This document shows, piece by piece, positions 34,938 through 43,198 of a DNA stretch of 64,000 nt. The DNA is from Bacteroidales bacterium (GTDB lineage: Bacteria; Bacteroidota; Bacteroidia; Bacteroidales; Bacteroidaceae): assembly GCA_029218405.1 (NCBI GenBank), contig JAQXRG010000055.1, positions 1 through 64,000 of the forward strand. Direction: 5' to 3'. Position 1 is the stretch's first letter. Each line of letters begins with the position of its first letter. The notes beneath the pieces were generated by a model. It was not told where the DNA came from. It saw nothing but the letters and a program-made list of their open reading frames with translations, and did not search any database. Both the position numbers and the translations under genes were made by a program.

Positions 34938-35603
34938 ATGGACGCTACCGACTATTTGCACGAACTGATTGCCGAAGGGGAGCACCTACACCAGGATTTC
35001 AAGTTCGCCATCTCCGACGCCCGCAAGATAGCCCGGAGCCTGTCCGCCTTCGCCAACACCGGGGGCGGACGGCTGTTGGTGGGCGTGAAGGACAACGGGC
35101 GAATCGCCGGCGTGCGCTCGGAGGAGGAGATGTACATGATCGAGGCGGCCGCCTCCCTGTACTGCCGCCCTGCCGCCGAAATCCATACGTATATATATAA
35201 GGTAGAGGGGAAGGATGTCCTCGTGGTGGAAATCCCGGAGCACGCAGTGAAGCCTGTCTGCGCAGTGGACGAGGAGGGAAAGGCGTGGGCGTACGTCCGT
35301 GTGGCCGACGAGAACATCCTGGCCAATGCCGTCCACCTGAACATCTGGAAGCACGAGCGGCAGGAGACGGAGGTGGTGATGACCTACACCGAACAGGAAC
35401 AACGGCTGCTCGACGTACTGGGACAACGGGGAGCTCTCTCGCTGAACCAGTGCTCCAAGGTCATGGGCACGGACCGCCGCTCCCTCTGCCAGCTGCTGGC
35501 CGACTTCATCCGCTTCGGCCTGGTGGAGCAGGTCTTCACCGGACACCGCTTCCACTACCGCCTGCGGACATCCGCCACTGACCTTCCGCCGGGCGAACCC
35601 TGA
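34938..35603 (+). CDS. AlbA_2 (Schlafen-type) domain protein with C-terminal helix-turn-helix
   Basis: 221 aa. Residues 10-130 are an AlbA_2/Schlafen-type domain: GEHLHQDFKFAISDARKIARSLSAFANTGGGRLLVGVKDNGRIAGVRSEEE, the F.N..GG.L..GV motif being diagnostic. The C-terminal 70 residues (EQEQRLLDVLGQRGALSLNQCSKVMGTDRRSLCQLLADFIRFGLVEQV) look like a winged helix. Such proteins are usually called transcriptional regulators or ATP-binding proteins, without firm proof. Sitting right after the cysteine desulfidase gene and before an alanine symporter it may regulate one or both. No nuclease residues are obvious. Confidence 0.82.
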   Translation: MDATDYLHELIAEGEHLHQDFKFAISDARKIARSLSAFANTGGGRLLVGVKDNGRIAGVRSEEEMYMIEAAASLYCRPAAEIHTYIYKVEGKDVLVVEIPEHAVKPVCAVDEEGKAWAYVRVADENILANAVHLNIWKHERQETEVVMTYTEQEQRLLDVLGQRGALSLNQCSKVMGTDRRSLCQLLADFIRFGLVEQVFTGHRFHYRLRTSATDLPPGEP

Positions 35604-35744
35604 ACAAATCCTGAACGGCCGCAGAATGCCCCCCTAACGGACAAACAGCGTGCTCCTGACCCGCCCACAGAATGAACAAACGATAATCCCTTCATCCCGA
35701 ACAGACCAACAATGATTTTCACTGACCCAAACAACTGAACGAAT

Positions 35745-37145
35745 ATGGAAATCTTTCAATCTCTCATTAACGGGGCGAACGACCTACTTTGGACGTATGT
35801 CCTCATCGCCCTGCTCATCGGTTGCGGACTGTGGTTCAGCCTCCGCACCCGCTTCGTACAATTCCGCCTGTTCCGCGAGATGATCCGCACCCTGGGCGAG
35901 TCCGCCCCCAGCACGGACGGCCACGAGCGGCACATCTCTTCCTTCCAGGCCTTCACCATCTCCTTGGCCAGCCGGGTGGGGACGGGCAACCTGGCCGGCG
36001 TGGCCACCGCCATCACCGTGGGCGGTCCGGGTGCCATCTTCTGGATGTGGGTCATCGCCCTCATCGGCGCCAGCAGCTCCTTCGTCGAGTCCACCCTGGC
36101 CCAGCTGTTCAAGGTGAGAGGCGAGACATCCTTCATCGGCGGACCGGCCTACTACATGGAGAAGGGGCTGAAGAAACGCTGGATGGGCGTGCTGTTCGCC
36201 GTGCTCATCACCCTGACCTTCGGCTTCGCCTTCAACTCGGTGCAAAGTAACACCCTCTGCGCTGCCTTCGAACACGCCTTCGGGACAGACCCACTCTGGA
36301 TGGGCCTGGGACTCACCGCAGCCACCCTGCTCATCATTTTCGGAGGCGTGCACCGCATCGCCCGTGTGAGCAGCCTCATCGTGCCTGTGATGGCCGTGGG
36401 CTACCTGCTGCTGGCCTTGCTGATTGTCGTCATGAACCTGGAGCACCTGCCCGCCGTCCTGACACAGATTGTGGAGAACGCCTTCGGCCTCCACCAGGCC
36501 GTGGGCGGCACGTTGGGTGCCGCCCTGATGCAGGGCATCCGCCGCGGCCTGTTCAGCAACGAGGCCGGTATGGGCTCGGCCCCCAACGCCGCCGCCACCG
36601 CCCATGTGGGCCACCCGGTGCAGCAAGGGTTCATCCAGACCCTGGGCGTCTTCTCGGACACCCTGCTCATCTGCTCCTGCACCGCCTTCATCATCCTGTG
36701 CAGTGGGGTGGACACAACGACGACCGCCGACGGCGTACAGCTGACGCAGACCGCCCTGACCTCGCAAGTGGGCAGCATCGGAGCCTCCTACGTGGCCGTC
36801 GCCCTGATGTTCTTCGCCTACAGCTCCATCCTGGGCAACTACTACTACGGCGAAGCCAACCTGCAGTTCATCACCCGAAAGAAGTGGGTGCTGCAGACCT
36901 ACCGCCTGCTGGCGGGCAGCATGGTGCTGTTCGGAGCGGTGGCCAGCCTCAACGTGGTGTGGAGCTTGGCCGACCTGTTCATGGCACTGATGGCCCTCTG
37001 CAACCTGACAGCCATCCTGCTGCTGGGCAAATACGCCTTCCGCCTGCTCGATGACTACTGCCGCCAGAAACGCGCGGGAGTGAAGAATCCGGTCTTCCGG
37101 AAAGAGCAGATGAAAGATATTGCGCCCGACATAACGTGTTGGTGA
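35745..37145 (+). CDS. Sodium:alanine symporter (AGCS family)
   Basis: 466 aa with about 11 membrane helices. AGCS signatures: QAFTISLASRVGTGNLAGVATAITVGGPGAIFWMW, RRGLFSNEAGMGSAPNAAATA and SSILGNYYYGEANL. Imports small neutral amino acids (alanine, glycine) with Na+. About 140 bases separate it from the AlbA_2 gene; this gap holds no clear consensus promoter, so cotranscription is possible but unproven. Substrate not decidable beyond the family. Confidence 0.93.
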   Translation: MEIFQSLINGANDLLWTYVLIALLIGCGLWFSLRTRFVQFRLFREMIRTLGESAPSTDGHERHISSFQAFTISLASRVGTGNLAGVATAITVGGPGAIFWMWVIALIGASSSFVESTLAQLFKVRGETSFIGGPAYYMEKGLKKRWMGVLFAVLITLTFGFAFNSVQSNTLCAAFEHAFGTDPLWMGLGLTAATLLIIFGGVHRIARVSSLIVPVMAVGYLLLALLIVVMNLEHLPAVLTQIVENAFGLHQAVGGTLGAALMQGIRRGLFSNEAGMGSAPNAAATAHVGHPVQQGFIQTLGVFSDTLLICSCTAFIILCSGVDTTTTADGVQLTQTALTSQVGSIGASYVAVALMFFAYSSILGNYYYGEANLQFITRKKWVLQTYRLLAGSMVLFGAVASLNVVWSLADLFMALMALCNLTAILLLGKYAFRLLDDYCRQKRAGVKNPVFRKEQMKDIAPDITCW

Positions 37146-37156
37146 CATTTTTCATG

Positions 37157-37164
37157 TATATTTG
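37157..37164 (+). promoter_or_regulatory. Putative -7 element upstream of the unrecognised gene at 37194
   Basis: TATATTTG, 29 bases before the ATG; the nearest TTG is only 15 bases upstream, so the promoter is non-ideal. Confidence 0.4.
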
Positions 37165-37193
37165 CAACCTGAATATAAAACCTCAATAGAACT

Positions 37194-37817
37194 ATGAGCA
37201 TATTTTCGAAACTGTTCGGCAAGAAACCTGCCGAAGAAGAGACCGTAAGAGTGGGCGGCATGGAAGACTTCATGACCCTTATCCGTGTGTACTACCAAGC
37301 CGTCATGGCCGCACAGTTAGGCATCAGCAACATCAACTTCCTGCCCGATATGGCCGTGTTCAAACGCACGCTGAAGATTCCCACCCAAAACAACAAGCTG
37401 GGCATCGCCGAGCGGTCGCGCTGCAAGAAGATGCTGGCCGACCTGTACGGACTGGAGGACGTGTTCTTCAAAGAGATTGACAGCTCCATCAAGAAGAACT
37501 GCCGCAACGTGAACGACATCAAGACCTACCTCTTCCTGTTTCAGGGCTTCAGCCAGGACCTGATGATGGTCATCGGCAACCTGATGCAGTGGAAGTTCCG
37601 CATGCCGGGCGTGTTCAAGAAACTGCTGCGCAACATGACAGAAAAGACCGTGCACGACATCCTGACCAAGTACGACTGGAAGGATGACGGGGTGCGCAAG
37701 ACCTGCAACAACATCCGCCAGTACCAGCACACGCTGGGCTACAGCGAGGCATGGATGACCGACTACGTCTATCAAATCGTGCTCCTGGCCAAGAAGGAGC
37801 CCAAGCCGCAGGCATAA
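37194..37817 (+). CDS. Conserved-looking helical cytoplasmic protein of unknown function
   Basis: 207 aa, MSIFSKLFGKKPAEEETVRVGGMEDFMTLIRVYYQAVMAAQLGISNINFLPDMAVFKRTLKIPTQNNKLGIAERSRCKKML.... No signal peptide or membrane segment; mostly amphipathic helices with many Lys and Met. I do not recognise the family. Reading frame, codon use and spacing are those of a real gene. Its TAA is followed immediately by the ATG of the uracil-DNA-glycosylase-family gene with zero bases between, so the two are very probably translationally coupled and may act together. Confidence 0.72.
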   Translation: MSIFSKLFGKKPAEEETVRVGGMEDFMTLIRVYYQAVMAAQLGISNINFLPDMAVFKRTLKIPTQNNKLGIAERSRCKKMLADLYGLEDVFFKEIDSSIKKNCRNVNDIKTYLFLFQGFSQDLMMVIGNLMQWKFRMPGVFKKLLRNMTEKTVHDILTKYDWKDDGVRKTCNNIRQYQHTLGYSEAWMTDYVYQIVLLAKKEPKPQA

Positions 37818-38450
37818 ATGGAGACAGTACCTGAAATGGAGGCCGTACCTGAAAGCCACCCGTTGGAGCCGTTCCTGCCGGAGGAGGCTGTCCTGCTCAT
37901 GCTGGGCAGCTTCCCGCCGCAACGGAAGCGGTGGAGCATGGACTTCTTCTACCCCAACCTGCAGAACGACATGTGGCGCATCTTCGGCCACTGCTTCTTC
38001 GGGGACAAGGCCCACTTTCTGCTGCCGGGACAGAAGGCGTTCGACAAGGAGCGCATCATCGAGTTCCTGACCCGGCAGGGCATCGCGCTCTACGACACGG
38101 CCTGCACCGTGCGCCGGCTGCAGGACAACGCCTCGGACAAGTTCCTGGAAATCGTGGAACCTACCAACATCCGGCACCTACTGCGGCAACTGCCCCAGTG
38201 CAAGGCCATCGCCACCACCGGACAGAAAGCGACGGACACGCTGAGGGCCGGACTGGACATCGCGGAGGAACCGCCCGTGGGCGGAAGCGTCGCCTTCGAA
38301 GTGGACGGACGACAGCTCCGGCTCTACCGGATGCCGTCGAGCAGCCGTGCCTACCCGCTGAAACTGGAAAAGAAGGCGGAGACCTACGGACGGATGTTCC
38401 ATGAACTGGGCATCCTCCCCTACGGAATCTCTCTTCCTCTCCCGGAATGA
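37818..38450 (+). CDS. Uracil-DNA glycosylase superfamily protein
   Basis: 210 aa. The core looks like the Mug/UDG-superfamily fold: LLMLGSFPPQRKRWSMDFFYPNLQNDMWRIFG (first catalytic loop, GSFPP), ALYDTACTVRR, CKAIATTGQKATDTL, and the late loop RMPSSSRAYPLKLEKKAETY (PSSS in place of HPSP). Such enzymes excise uracil or mismatched bases. Catalytic residues differ from classical UDG (GQDPYH), and there are no Fe-S cysteines of families 4/5. Substrate is unknown. Coupled with the preceding unrecognised gene. The first few residues (METVPEMEAVPESHP) contain a short repeat and the true start may lie at a later Met. Confidence 0.78.
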   Translation: METVPEMEAVPESHPLEPFLPEEAVLLMLGSFPPQRKRWSMDFFYPNLQNDMWRIFGHCFFGDKAHFLLPGQKAFDKERIIEFLTRQGIALYDTACTVRRLQDNASDKFLEIVEPTNIRHLLRQLPQCKAIATTGQKATDTLRAGLDIAEEPPVGGSVAFEVDGRQLRLYRMPSSSRAYPLKLEKKAETYGRMFHELGILPYGISLPLPE

Positions 38451-38556
38451 TTCTTCCCTTCGAAATGATTCTTCCCTTTGGAACGATTCTTCCTCCGGAT
38501 TGATTCTTCCCTTTGGGACGGTTTTTCCCGCCGGATGATTCTTCCCTCCGGCGCCC
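38447..38556. repeat. Six-copy imperfect tandem repeat, period about 18 bp
   Basis: Units beginning GATTCTTCCC (or GGTTTTTCCC) start at about 38449, 38467, 38485, 38502, 38520 and 38537, followed by CTTTGGAAC- or TCCGGAT-like tails. It begins at the stop of the glycosylase gene and ends 165 bases before tRNA-Trp. Antisense frames read as repeats of REESFRREESF, but no start or family supports a protein. Confidence 0.85.
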
Positions 38557-38680
38557 CGCCCGATGACTTCGGAAAGACAGAACGCCCCGTCAGTCCCTGT
38601 ACGCAGTCCAGGAGGACGGTACGGAAGGTCCCTGGAGGGCTTACGCCGCGGCTCTTTTCTAAATTTTTTTCCGAAAACGC

Positions 38681-38710
38681 TTGCAGAATCGAAAAAATGT
38701 CGTACCTTTG
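38681..38710 (+). promoter_or_regulatory. Promoter of tRNA-Trp
   Basis: TTG, 19-base spacer, TACCTTTG; consensus, 11 bases before the mature tRNA. Confidence 0.78.
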
Positions 38711-38721
38711 CAACCGCAAAC

Positions 38722-38794
38722 ACGGGAATAGCTCAGTTGGTAGAGCATCGGTCTCCAAAACCGAGTGTCGGGAGTTCGAGCCTCTCTTCCCGTG
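38722..38794 (+). tRNA. tRNA-Trp (anticodon CCA)
   Basis: 73 nt. Acceptor ACGGGAA/TTCCCGT, discriminator G; D arm GCTC-AGTTGGTA-GAGC; anticodon stem-loop TCGGTCTCCAAAACCGA gives CCA; T arm GGGAG-TTCGAGC-CTCTC. The 3' CCA is not fully encoded. Confidence 0.97.
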
Positions 38795-38798
38795 CAGA

Positions 38799-38826
38799 AG
38801 AGGACGGTTATCCGCCCTCTTTTTTC
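38799..38826 (+). terminator. Terminator of tRNA-Trp
   Basis: GAGGACGG-TTAT-CCGCCCTC stem (one mismatch) followed by TTTTTT. Confidence 0.8.
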
Positions 38827-38930
38827 GTAGAATACCCCCAATTTCTATCAGAATTTCCCCGAAAATAAAAAAAAACGAGGTTCCTACTCGAAATTTCAGC
38901 AAAAAATTTTCAGATTTCCAACGAATCCAC

Positions 38931-38938
38931 TATATTTG
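38931..38938 (+). promoter_or_regulatory. Putative -7 element of the zapB-like/zapA transcript
   Basis: TATATTTG, 20 bases before the ATG at 38959. A TTTT tract stands where the -33 box should be, a partial match. Confidence 0.45.
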
Positions 38939-38958
38939 TGTAGAATTTCGGTAAAGTA

Positions 38959-39252
38959 ATGACGGACGAAGACAAAAAGCGATTGAACACCTTTGAAGGA
39001 AAGCTAAGACACCTGTTGTATCTGTACGACGAGGAGAAAAAGAAAAACGCCGCCCTGAAGAAGCTGCTGGCTGAAAAAGAGGCCGAACTGCAGCGCGTGG
39101 ACAATAGCCGAAAAGAATTGGAAGCCAGCTATACCTATTTGAAAGCCGCCCGTATCGTCAGTATCAACGACAACGAACTGCGTGATACCAAACAACGATT
39201 GGCGAGGCTTGTGCGTGAAGTCGACAAATGCATCGCTTTGCTGAACGAATGA
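38959..39252 (+). CDS. ZapB-like coiled-coil protein
   Basis: 97 aa, almost wholly coiled coil: KRLNTFEGKLRHLLYLYDEEKKKNAALKKLLAEKEAELQRVDNSRKELEASYTYLKAARIV. Small cytoplasmic protein directly upstream of zapA (24-base gap), as in other Bacteroidota where this position holds a ZapB-like cell-division accessory protein. Sequence alone cannot prove ZapB identity because coiled coils are uninformative; the call rests on location, size and composition. Confidence 0.72.
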   Translation: MTDEDKKRLNTFEGKLRHLLYLYDEEKKKNAALKKLLAEKEAELQRVDNSRKELEASYTYLKAARIVSINDNELRDTKQRLARLVREVDKCIALLNE

Positions 39253-39276
39253 CAAGAACAGTAAATACGACTCATC

Positions 39277-39576
39277 ATGGACGACCCGAAAAGAATGAGA
39301 ATTCATCTGCTCATTGACAACGACCGGTACCCGCTCGTCATCCAACGGGAAGACGAACAGCTCTATCGGGACGCTGCCAAACAGATAGACTATAAACTCA
39401 ACAGATACCGCAGGGAATACCCTGACTTCAGCGCGTCAAAGCACTGGGCAATGACGGCTCTCGAACTGGCTTTCGAGAACATGACCTTGAAAGACCGGAA
39501 CGATACCCGCCCGCTGCTGGACAAACTGAAGGAGTTGGAAGCCGACATGGACCGGCTCATCAACGGACAGGAATGA
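39277..39576 (+). CDS. zapA: Cell division protein ZapA
   Basis: 99 aa. ZapA stabilises FtsZ filaments at the Z-ring. N-terminal globular part MRIHLLIDNDRYPLVIQREDEQLYRDAAKQIDYKLNRYRREYP with the typical I.G..Y.L......E...R.AA..ID.K pattern, then the WAMTALELAFENMTLKDR helix and a C-terminal coiled coil (LLDKLKELEADMDRLI). Length normal. Between the ZapB-like gene and rny; a structured spacer follows. Confidence 0.88.
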   Translation: MDDPKRMRIHLLIDNDRYPLVIQREDEQLYRDAAKQIDYKLNRYRREYPDFSASKHWAMTALELAFENMTLKDRNDTRPLLDKLKELEADMDRLINGQE

Positions 39577-39631
39577 ACGGACGGCAGCTGGGGGAAGAAG
39601 GGCCAGAAGGCTTTTTCAACGGGAAACTATC

Positions 39632-39694
39632 ACGCATAGGTTGTACAACCGGAGACGGATACATCCGTCCGGAGTGCGGCGTATGCGTTTTTTT
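39632..39694 (+). terminator. Branched structured element with T-run between zapA and rny
   Basis: Outer stem ACGCATA/TATGCGT encloses two hairpins, GGTTG-TA-CAACC and CCGGAGACGGAT-AC-ATCCGTCCGG (2-base bulge), and is followed by seven T's. This three-way fold could be a terminator or attenuator for zapA, or the 3' part of a small RNA. GGACGG at about 39580 could pair alternatively with CCGTCC. I could not match it to a named RNA; 6S RNA was considered but the gap (145 bases) seems short. Confidence 0.6.
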
Positions 39695-39721
39695 ATATAT
39701 TTTAATAACTAACTTAATGTA

Positions 39722-41254
39722 ATGGCAACAGTAATATTTGTAGTAGTGGCGTTCCTCGCAGGAGGGGCCCTGGCATATTGCTTCTTCAAGTATGGATTGA
39801 AACAGCGGTATGACAAAATATTGAAGGAGGCGGAAAACGAGGCAGAAGTCATCAAAAAGAACAAACTGCTCGAAGTAAAGGAAAAATTCCTCAACAAGAA
39901 GGCGGACCTGGAGAAGGAAGTGGCCCTGCGCAACCAGCGCATCCAGCAGGCCGAGAACAAACTGAAACAGCGCGAACTGGTGCTGAACCAGAAGAACGAG
40001 GAACTGCAACGCAAACGGAACGAGACCGAGGCCATCAAGGAGAACCTTGACGCGCAACTGGTCATCGTGGAGAAGAAGAAGGAAGAACTGGACCAGCTGC
40101 AGAGCCAGGAACGGGAAAAGCTGGAGGCTATCTCCGGACTCTCGGCCGAGGAGGCCAAGGAACGCCTCGTGGAGTCCTTGAAGGAAGAGGCGAAGACGCA
40201 GGCACAGTCGTACATCAACGACATCATGGACGACGCCAAGATGTCGGCCAACCGCGAGGCCAAGCGCATCGTCATCCAGTCCATCCAACGGGTGGCCACC
40301 GAAACGGCCATCGAGAACTCGGTGACGGTGTTCCACATCGAGTCGGACGAAATCAAGGGACGCATCATCGGCCGCGAAGGCCGCAACATCCGTGCCCTCG
40401 AAGCCGCCACTGGCGTGGAAATCGTGGTGGACGACACCCCGGAAGCCATCGTCCTCTCGGCCTTCGACCCTGTACGGCGTGAAATCGCGCGTCTGGCCCT
40501 GCACCAGTTGGTGACCGACGGCCGTATCCACCCGGCACGCATCGAGGAAGTGGTGGCGAAAGTGCGCAAGCAAGTGGAAGACGAAATCATCGAAACGGGT
40601 AAGCGCACCACCATCGACCTGGGTATCCATGGCTTGCATCCGGAACTCATCCGCATCATCGGTAAGATGAAGTACCGTTCCTCCTATGGCCAGAACCTGC
40701 TGCAACACGCCCGGGAAACGGCCAACCTCTGTGCCGTCATGGCTTCGGAACTGGGCCTGAACCCCAAGAAGGCCAAACGTGCCGGACTGCTGCACGACAT
40801 CGGCAAGGTGCCCGACGAGGAGCCCGAACTGCCGCACGCCCTGCTGGGTATGAAACTGGCGGAGAAATACAAGGAGAAGCCGGACATCTGCAACGCCATC
40901 GGTGCTCACCACGACGAAGTGGAGATGACCAGCCTGCTGGCTCCCATCGTACAGGTGTGCGACGCTATCTCTGGTGCACGCCCGGGAGCACGCCGCGAAA
41001 TTGTGGAAGCTTACATCAAGCGCCTGAACGACCTGGAACAGCTGGCCATGTCCTATCCCGGCGTGACCAAGACCTACGCCATCCAGGCAGGTCGCGAGCT
41101 TCGCGTCATTGTGGGAGCAGACAAGATTGACGACAAGCAGACGGAAAATCTCTCTACCGAAATCGCCAAGAAGATTCAGGACGAAATGACCTATCCGGGA
41201 CAGGTGAAGATTACGGTCATCCGCGAGACTCGTGCGGTAAGCTTCGCGAAATAA
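39722..41254 (+). CDS. rny: Ribonuclease Y
   Basis: Membrane-bound endoribonuclease that starts mRNA decay. 510 aa: an N-terminal membrane helix ([22 protein letters not shown]), a long charged coiled coil (about 25-160), a KH RNA-binding domain ([31 protein letters not shown], near 210-240), and the HD hydrolase domain with LLHDIGK and AHHDEVEM. Every domain is complete and length is standard. The leader is very AT-rich, following the structured element, so transcription may arise from readthrough or from a promoter I cannot define. A terminator shared with the convergent gene follows. Confidence 0.96.
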   Translation: MATVIFVVVAFLAGGALAYCFFKYGLKQRYDKILKEAENEAEVIKKNKLLEVKEKFLNKKADLEKEVALRNQRIQQAENKLKQRELVLNQKNEELQRKRNETEAIKENLDAQLVIVEKKKEELDQLQSQEREKLEAISGLSAEEAKERLVESLKEEAKTQAQSYINDIMDDAKMSANREAKRIVIQSIQRVATETAIENSVTVFHIESDEIKGRIIGREGRNIRALEAATGVEIVVDDTPEAIVLSAFDPVRREIARLALHQLVTDGRIHPARIEEVVAKVRKQVEDEIIETGKRTTIDLGIHGLHPELIRIIGKMKYRSSYGQNLLQHARETANLCAVMASELGLNPKKAKRAGLLHDIGKVPDEEPELPHALLGMKLAEKYKEKPDICNAIGAHHDEVEMTSLLAPIVQVCDAISGARPGARREIVEAYIKRLNDLEQLAMSYPGVTKTYAIQAGRELRVIVGADKIDDKQTENLSTEIAKKIQDEMTYPGQVKITVIRETRAVSFAK

Positions 41255-41276
41255 ACAATCGGAAGGAACTCGAAAG

Positions 41277-41325
41277 AAGGAGTTGGCGGAAGCCCTGCAA
41301 AAGCACCGCTGACTCCCTCTTTTTG
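41277..41325. terminator. Terminator between rny and the convergent phosphodiesterase gene
   Basis: AAGGAGTTGGCGG pairs with CCGCTGACTCCCT (inner mismatch) and is followed by CTTTTT on the plus strand. Confidence 0.68.
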
Positions 41326-41329
41326 CGTC

Positions 41330-42199
41330 TTACTCTCCGGCCAATGTCACCAGCACCGGCGCATGGTCGGAAAGGAAGCCCTCGTTCTCCTGTTCGGCCA
41401 ACACTCCGTAGCGCAGTACCTTCCATTCCCCACCGAGGAAGACATAGTCGATGCGCTCCCGCTCGTTCATCGGCACACGACCGAAATCATGGAACGTCCA
41501 GTCGGGCCCATACACGACAGGGGAGACCGTTCGTGCGTCCGTCAGGTGCTTGGGATTCCCGGCATCGGTCACCTGGCGGACCACTTCCGAAGCAGGGTCG
41601 GCGTTGAAGTCACCCGTCACCACCACCGGCAGTCCGGCTCCCAGTTCCTGCACCTTGTCCAGCACTAAGGCCACGCCCTGGCGGCGGGCTTCCACTCCCA
41701 CATGGTCCAAGTGAGTGTTCAGAGCCAGCAAGACGGTTCCTGTGCGCTTGTCCTTCAGTTTCGCCCAAGCCGCGATGCGCTCACAAGCACCGTCCCATCC
41801 CTTCGAGCCGGCCACCTCCGGGGTCTCGCTCAGCCAGAAATTGCCACTGTCCAGCAGTTCGAAGCGATCCTTCTTGTACCACAAGGCACTGTATTCTCCC
41901 TTCTGCTGACCATCCTCACGGCCTACTCCCACCACTCCATAATCGGGCAGCCGCTCCTGCAGGTCGAGCAACTGGCCGTGCAGCACCTCCTGGGTACCCA
42001 CAATCTCCGCATCGTAGAAACGGATGGCCCCTGCCACCCGGTCCTTGCGGAACCGCCAGTTGTTCAGGCTGTCCGCCGGGTTGTCATACCTCACATTAAA
42101 ACTCATCACATCCACCGGCTCGGCCGTGAATGCACTCTTCTGGCCTCCCGCACAGGCAACCGCCAGCAGCGGGAACGCTAAAAATGTCCATCTTTTCAT
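41330..42199 (-). CDS. Endonuclease/exonuclease/phosphatase-family lipoprotein
   Basis: 289 aa. Lipoprotein signal MKRWTFLAFPLLAVACAGG (Cys16), so membrane-anchored outside the cytoplasm. EEP-fold motifs are complete: VMSFNVRYDN (Asn), VGTQEV (metal Glu), LNTHLDHVG, VTGDFNADPAS, ERIDYVFL and LSDHAPVLV (catalytic His). Bacteroidota relatives are annotated as sphingomyelinase/phosphodiesterase-like; substrate cannot be decided. Divergent from yicC with closely opposed -7 boxes. Confidence 0.9.
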   Translation of the reverse strand: MKRWTFLAFPLLAVACAGGQKSAFTAEPVDVMSFNVRYDNPADSLNNWRFRKDRVAGAIRFYDAEIVGTQEVLHGQLLDLQERLPDYGVVGVGREDGQQKGEYSALWYKKDRFELLDSGNFWLSETPEVAGSKGWDGACERIAAWAKLKDKRTGTVLLALNTHLDHVGVEARRQGVALVLDKVQELGAGLPVVVTGDFNADPASEVVRQVTDAGNPKHLTDARTVSPVVYGPDWTFHDFGRVPMNERERIDYVFLGGEWKVLRYGVLAEQENEGFLSDHAPVLVTLAGE

Positions 42200-42223
42200 G
42201 TCTTTCTTATCTTAGGTGTCCTA

Positions 42224-42231
42224 CAAAGATA
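42224..42231 (-). promoter_or_regulatory. Putative -7 element of the EEP lipoprotein gene
   Basis: TATCTTTG on the minus strand, 24 bases before the ATG; no standard -33 box. Confidence 0.45.
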
Positions 42232-42252
42232 CGGTTTTTCAGAAATATTCCC

Positions 42253-42260
42253 TATCTTTG
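42253..42260 (+). promoter_or_regulatory. Putative -7 element of the yicC-gmk-nadD operon
   Basis: TATCTTTG, 29 bases before the yicC ATG; only 21 bases from the divergent -7 box, so the two promoters cannot both be occupied. Confidence 0.5.
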
Positions 42261-42289
42261 TCGCACGAAAAAAATAACAGACGAAGAAT

Positions 42290-43165
42290 ATGATACAATC
42301 CATGACCGGATATGGCAAGGCTACCGCCACATTCGGAGACAAGAAAATCAATGCCGAAATCAAGTCATTGAACAGTAAGGCACTGGACCTCTCCACCCGC
42401 ATCGCTCCGATCTACCGGGAGAAGGAGATGGAGATTCGCGCCCTGTTGTCACAAACCCTCGAACGAGGAAAAGTGGATTTCTGCCTGTGGGTGGAGAAAG
42501 ATGCCTCAGCGACAGCGACTCCCATCAACGCCGCCTTGGTAGAGAACTACTACCAGCAGATAAAGTCCCTGTCGGACAACCTGCAGATTCCCCTGCCCGC
42601 CGACTGGTTCACGACCCTGCTGCGGATGCCCGATGTGCTGACCCGCGTGGACGTGCAGGAACTCGACGAGGAAGAATGGGCCGTCGCCCGCCGTGTGGTG
42701 CAGGAGGCCATCCAGCAACTGGTGGACTTCCGCCTGCAGGAAGGTGCCGCCTTGGAAAAGAAATTCAACGAGAAAATCGACAATATCGAACGGCTGCTCC
42801 ACTCCATCGAACCGTACGAGAAAGAACGGGTCCAGAAAATCCGTGAACGCATCACGGACGCCTTGGAGAAGACCCTCAGCGTGGACTACGATAAGAACCG
42901 GCTGGAGCAGGAACTCATCTACTACATCGAGAAATTAGACATCAACGAGGAAAAGCAGCGCCTCGCCAACCACCTGAACTATTTCCGCGAGACACTGGCG
43001 GACGGCCATGGCCAAGGCAAGAAACTCGGCTTCATCGCCCAGGAGATGGGACGCGAAATCAATACCACCGGCAGCAAGTCGAACCACGCCGAGATGCAGA
43101 ACATCGTCGTGCAGATGAAAGACGAGCTGGAACAAATCAAGGAACAGGTGCTGAACGTCATGTGA
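42290..43165 (+). CDS. YicC-family endoribonuclease
   Basis: 291 aa. Begins with the family hallmark MIQSMTGYGKA and ends with the conserved HLNYFRETLADGHGQGKKLGFIAQEMGREINTTGSKSNHAEMQNIVVQMKDELEQIKEQVLNVM. The YicC/YloC family has been shown to cleave RNA in E. coli and Bacillus. Middle region is helical. First gene of yicC-gmk-nadD (gaps of 33 and 2 bases); the yicC-gmk neighbourhood is widespread in bacteria. Confidence 0.92.
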   Translation: MIQSMTGYGKATATFGDKKINAEIKSLNSKALDLSTRIAPIYREKEMEIRALLSQTLERGKVDFCLWVEKDASATATPINAALVENYYQQIKSLSDNLQIPLPADWFTTLLRMPDVLTRVDVQELDEEEWAVARRVVQEAIQQLVDFRLQEGAALEKKFNEKIDNIERLLHSIEPYEKERVQKIRERITDALEKTLSVDYDKNRLEQELIYYIEKLDINEEKQRLANHLNYFRETLADGHGQGKKLGFIAQEMGREINTTGSKSNHAEMQNIVVQMKDELEQIKEQVLNVM

Positions 43166-43198
43166 CCCTGCCATCAAGAACCCTTAACAACAACCTAT

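Noticed and set aside
38447-38556. CRISPR array or small repetitive protein at the tandem repeats
   Set aside because: Units are contiguous and degenerate with no spacers, and no cas genes exist; the antisense REESFRREESF frame has no credible start or RBS.
39577-39721. 6S RNA gene between zapA and rny
   Set aside because: The 145-base gap is shorter than a typical 6S RNA, the structure is a three-way junction rather than a long stem with a central bubble, and no promoter is seen. Not excluded by search.
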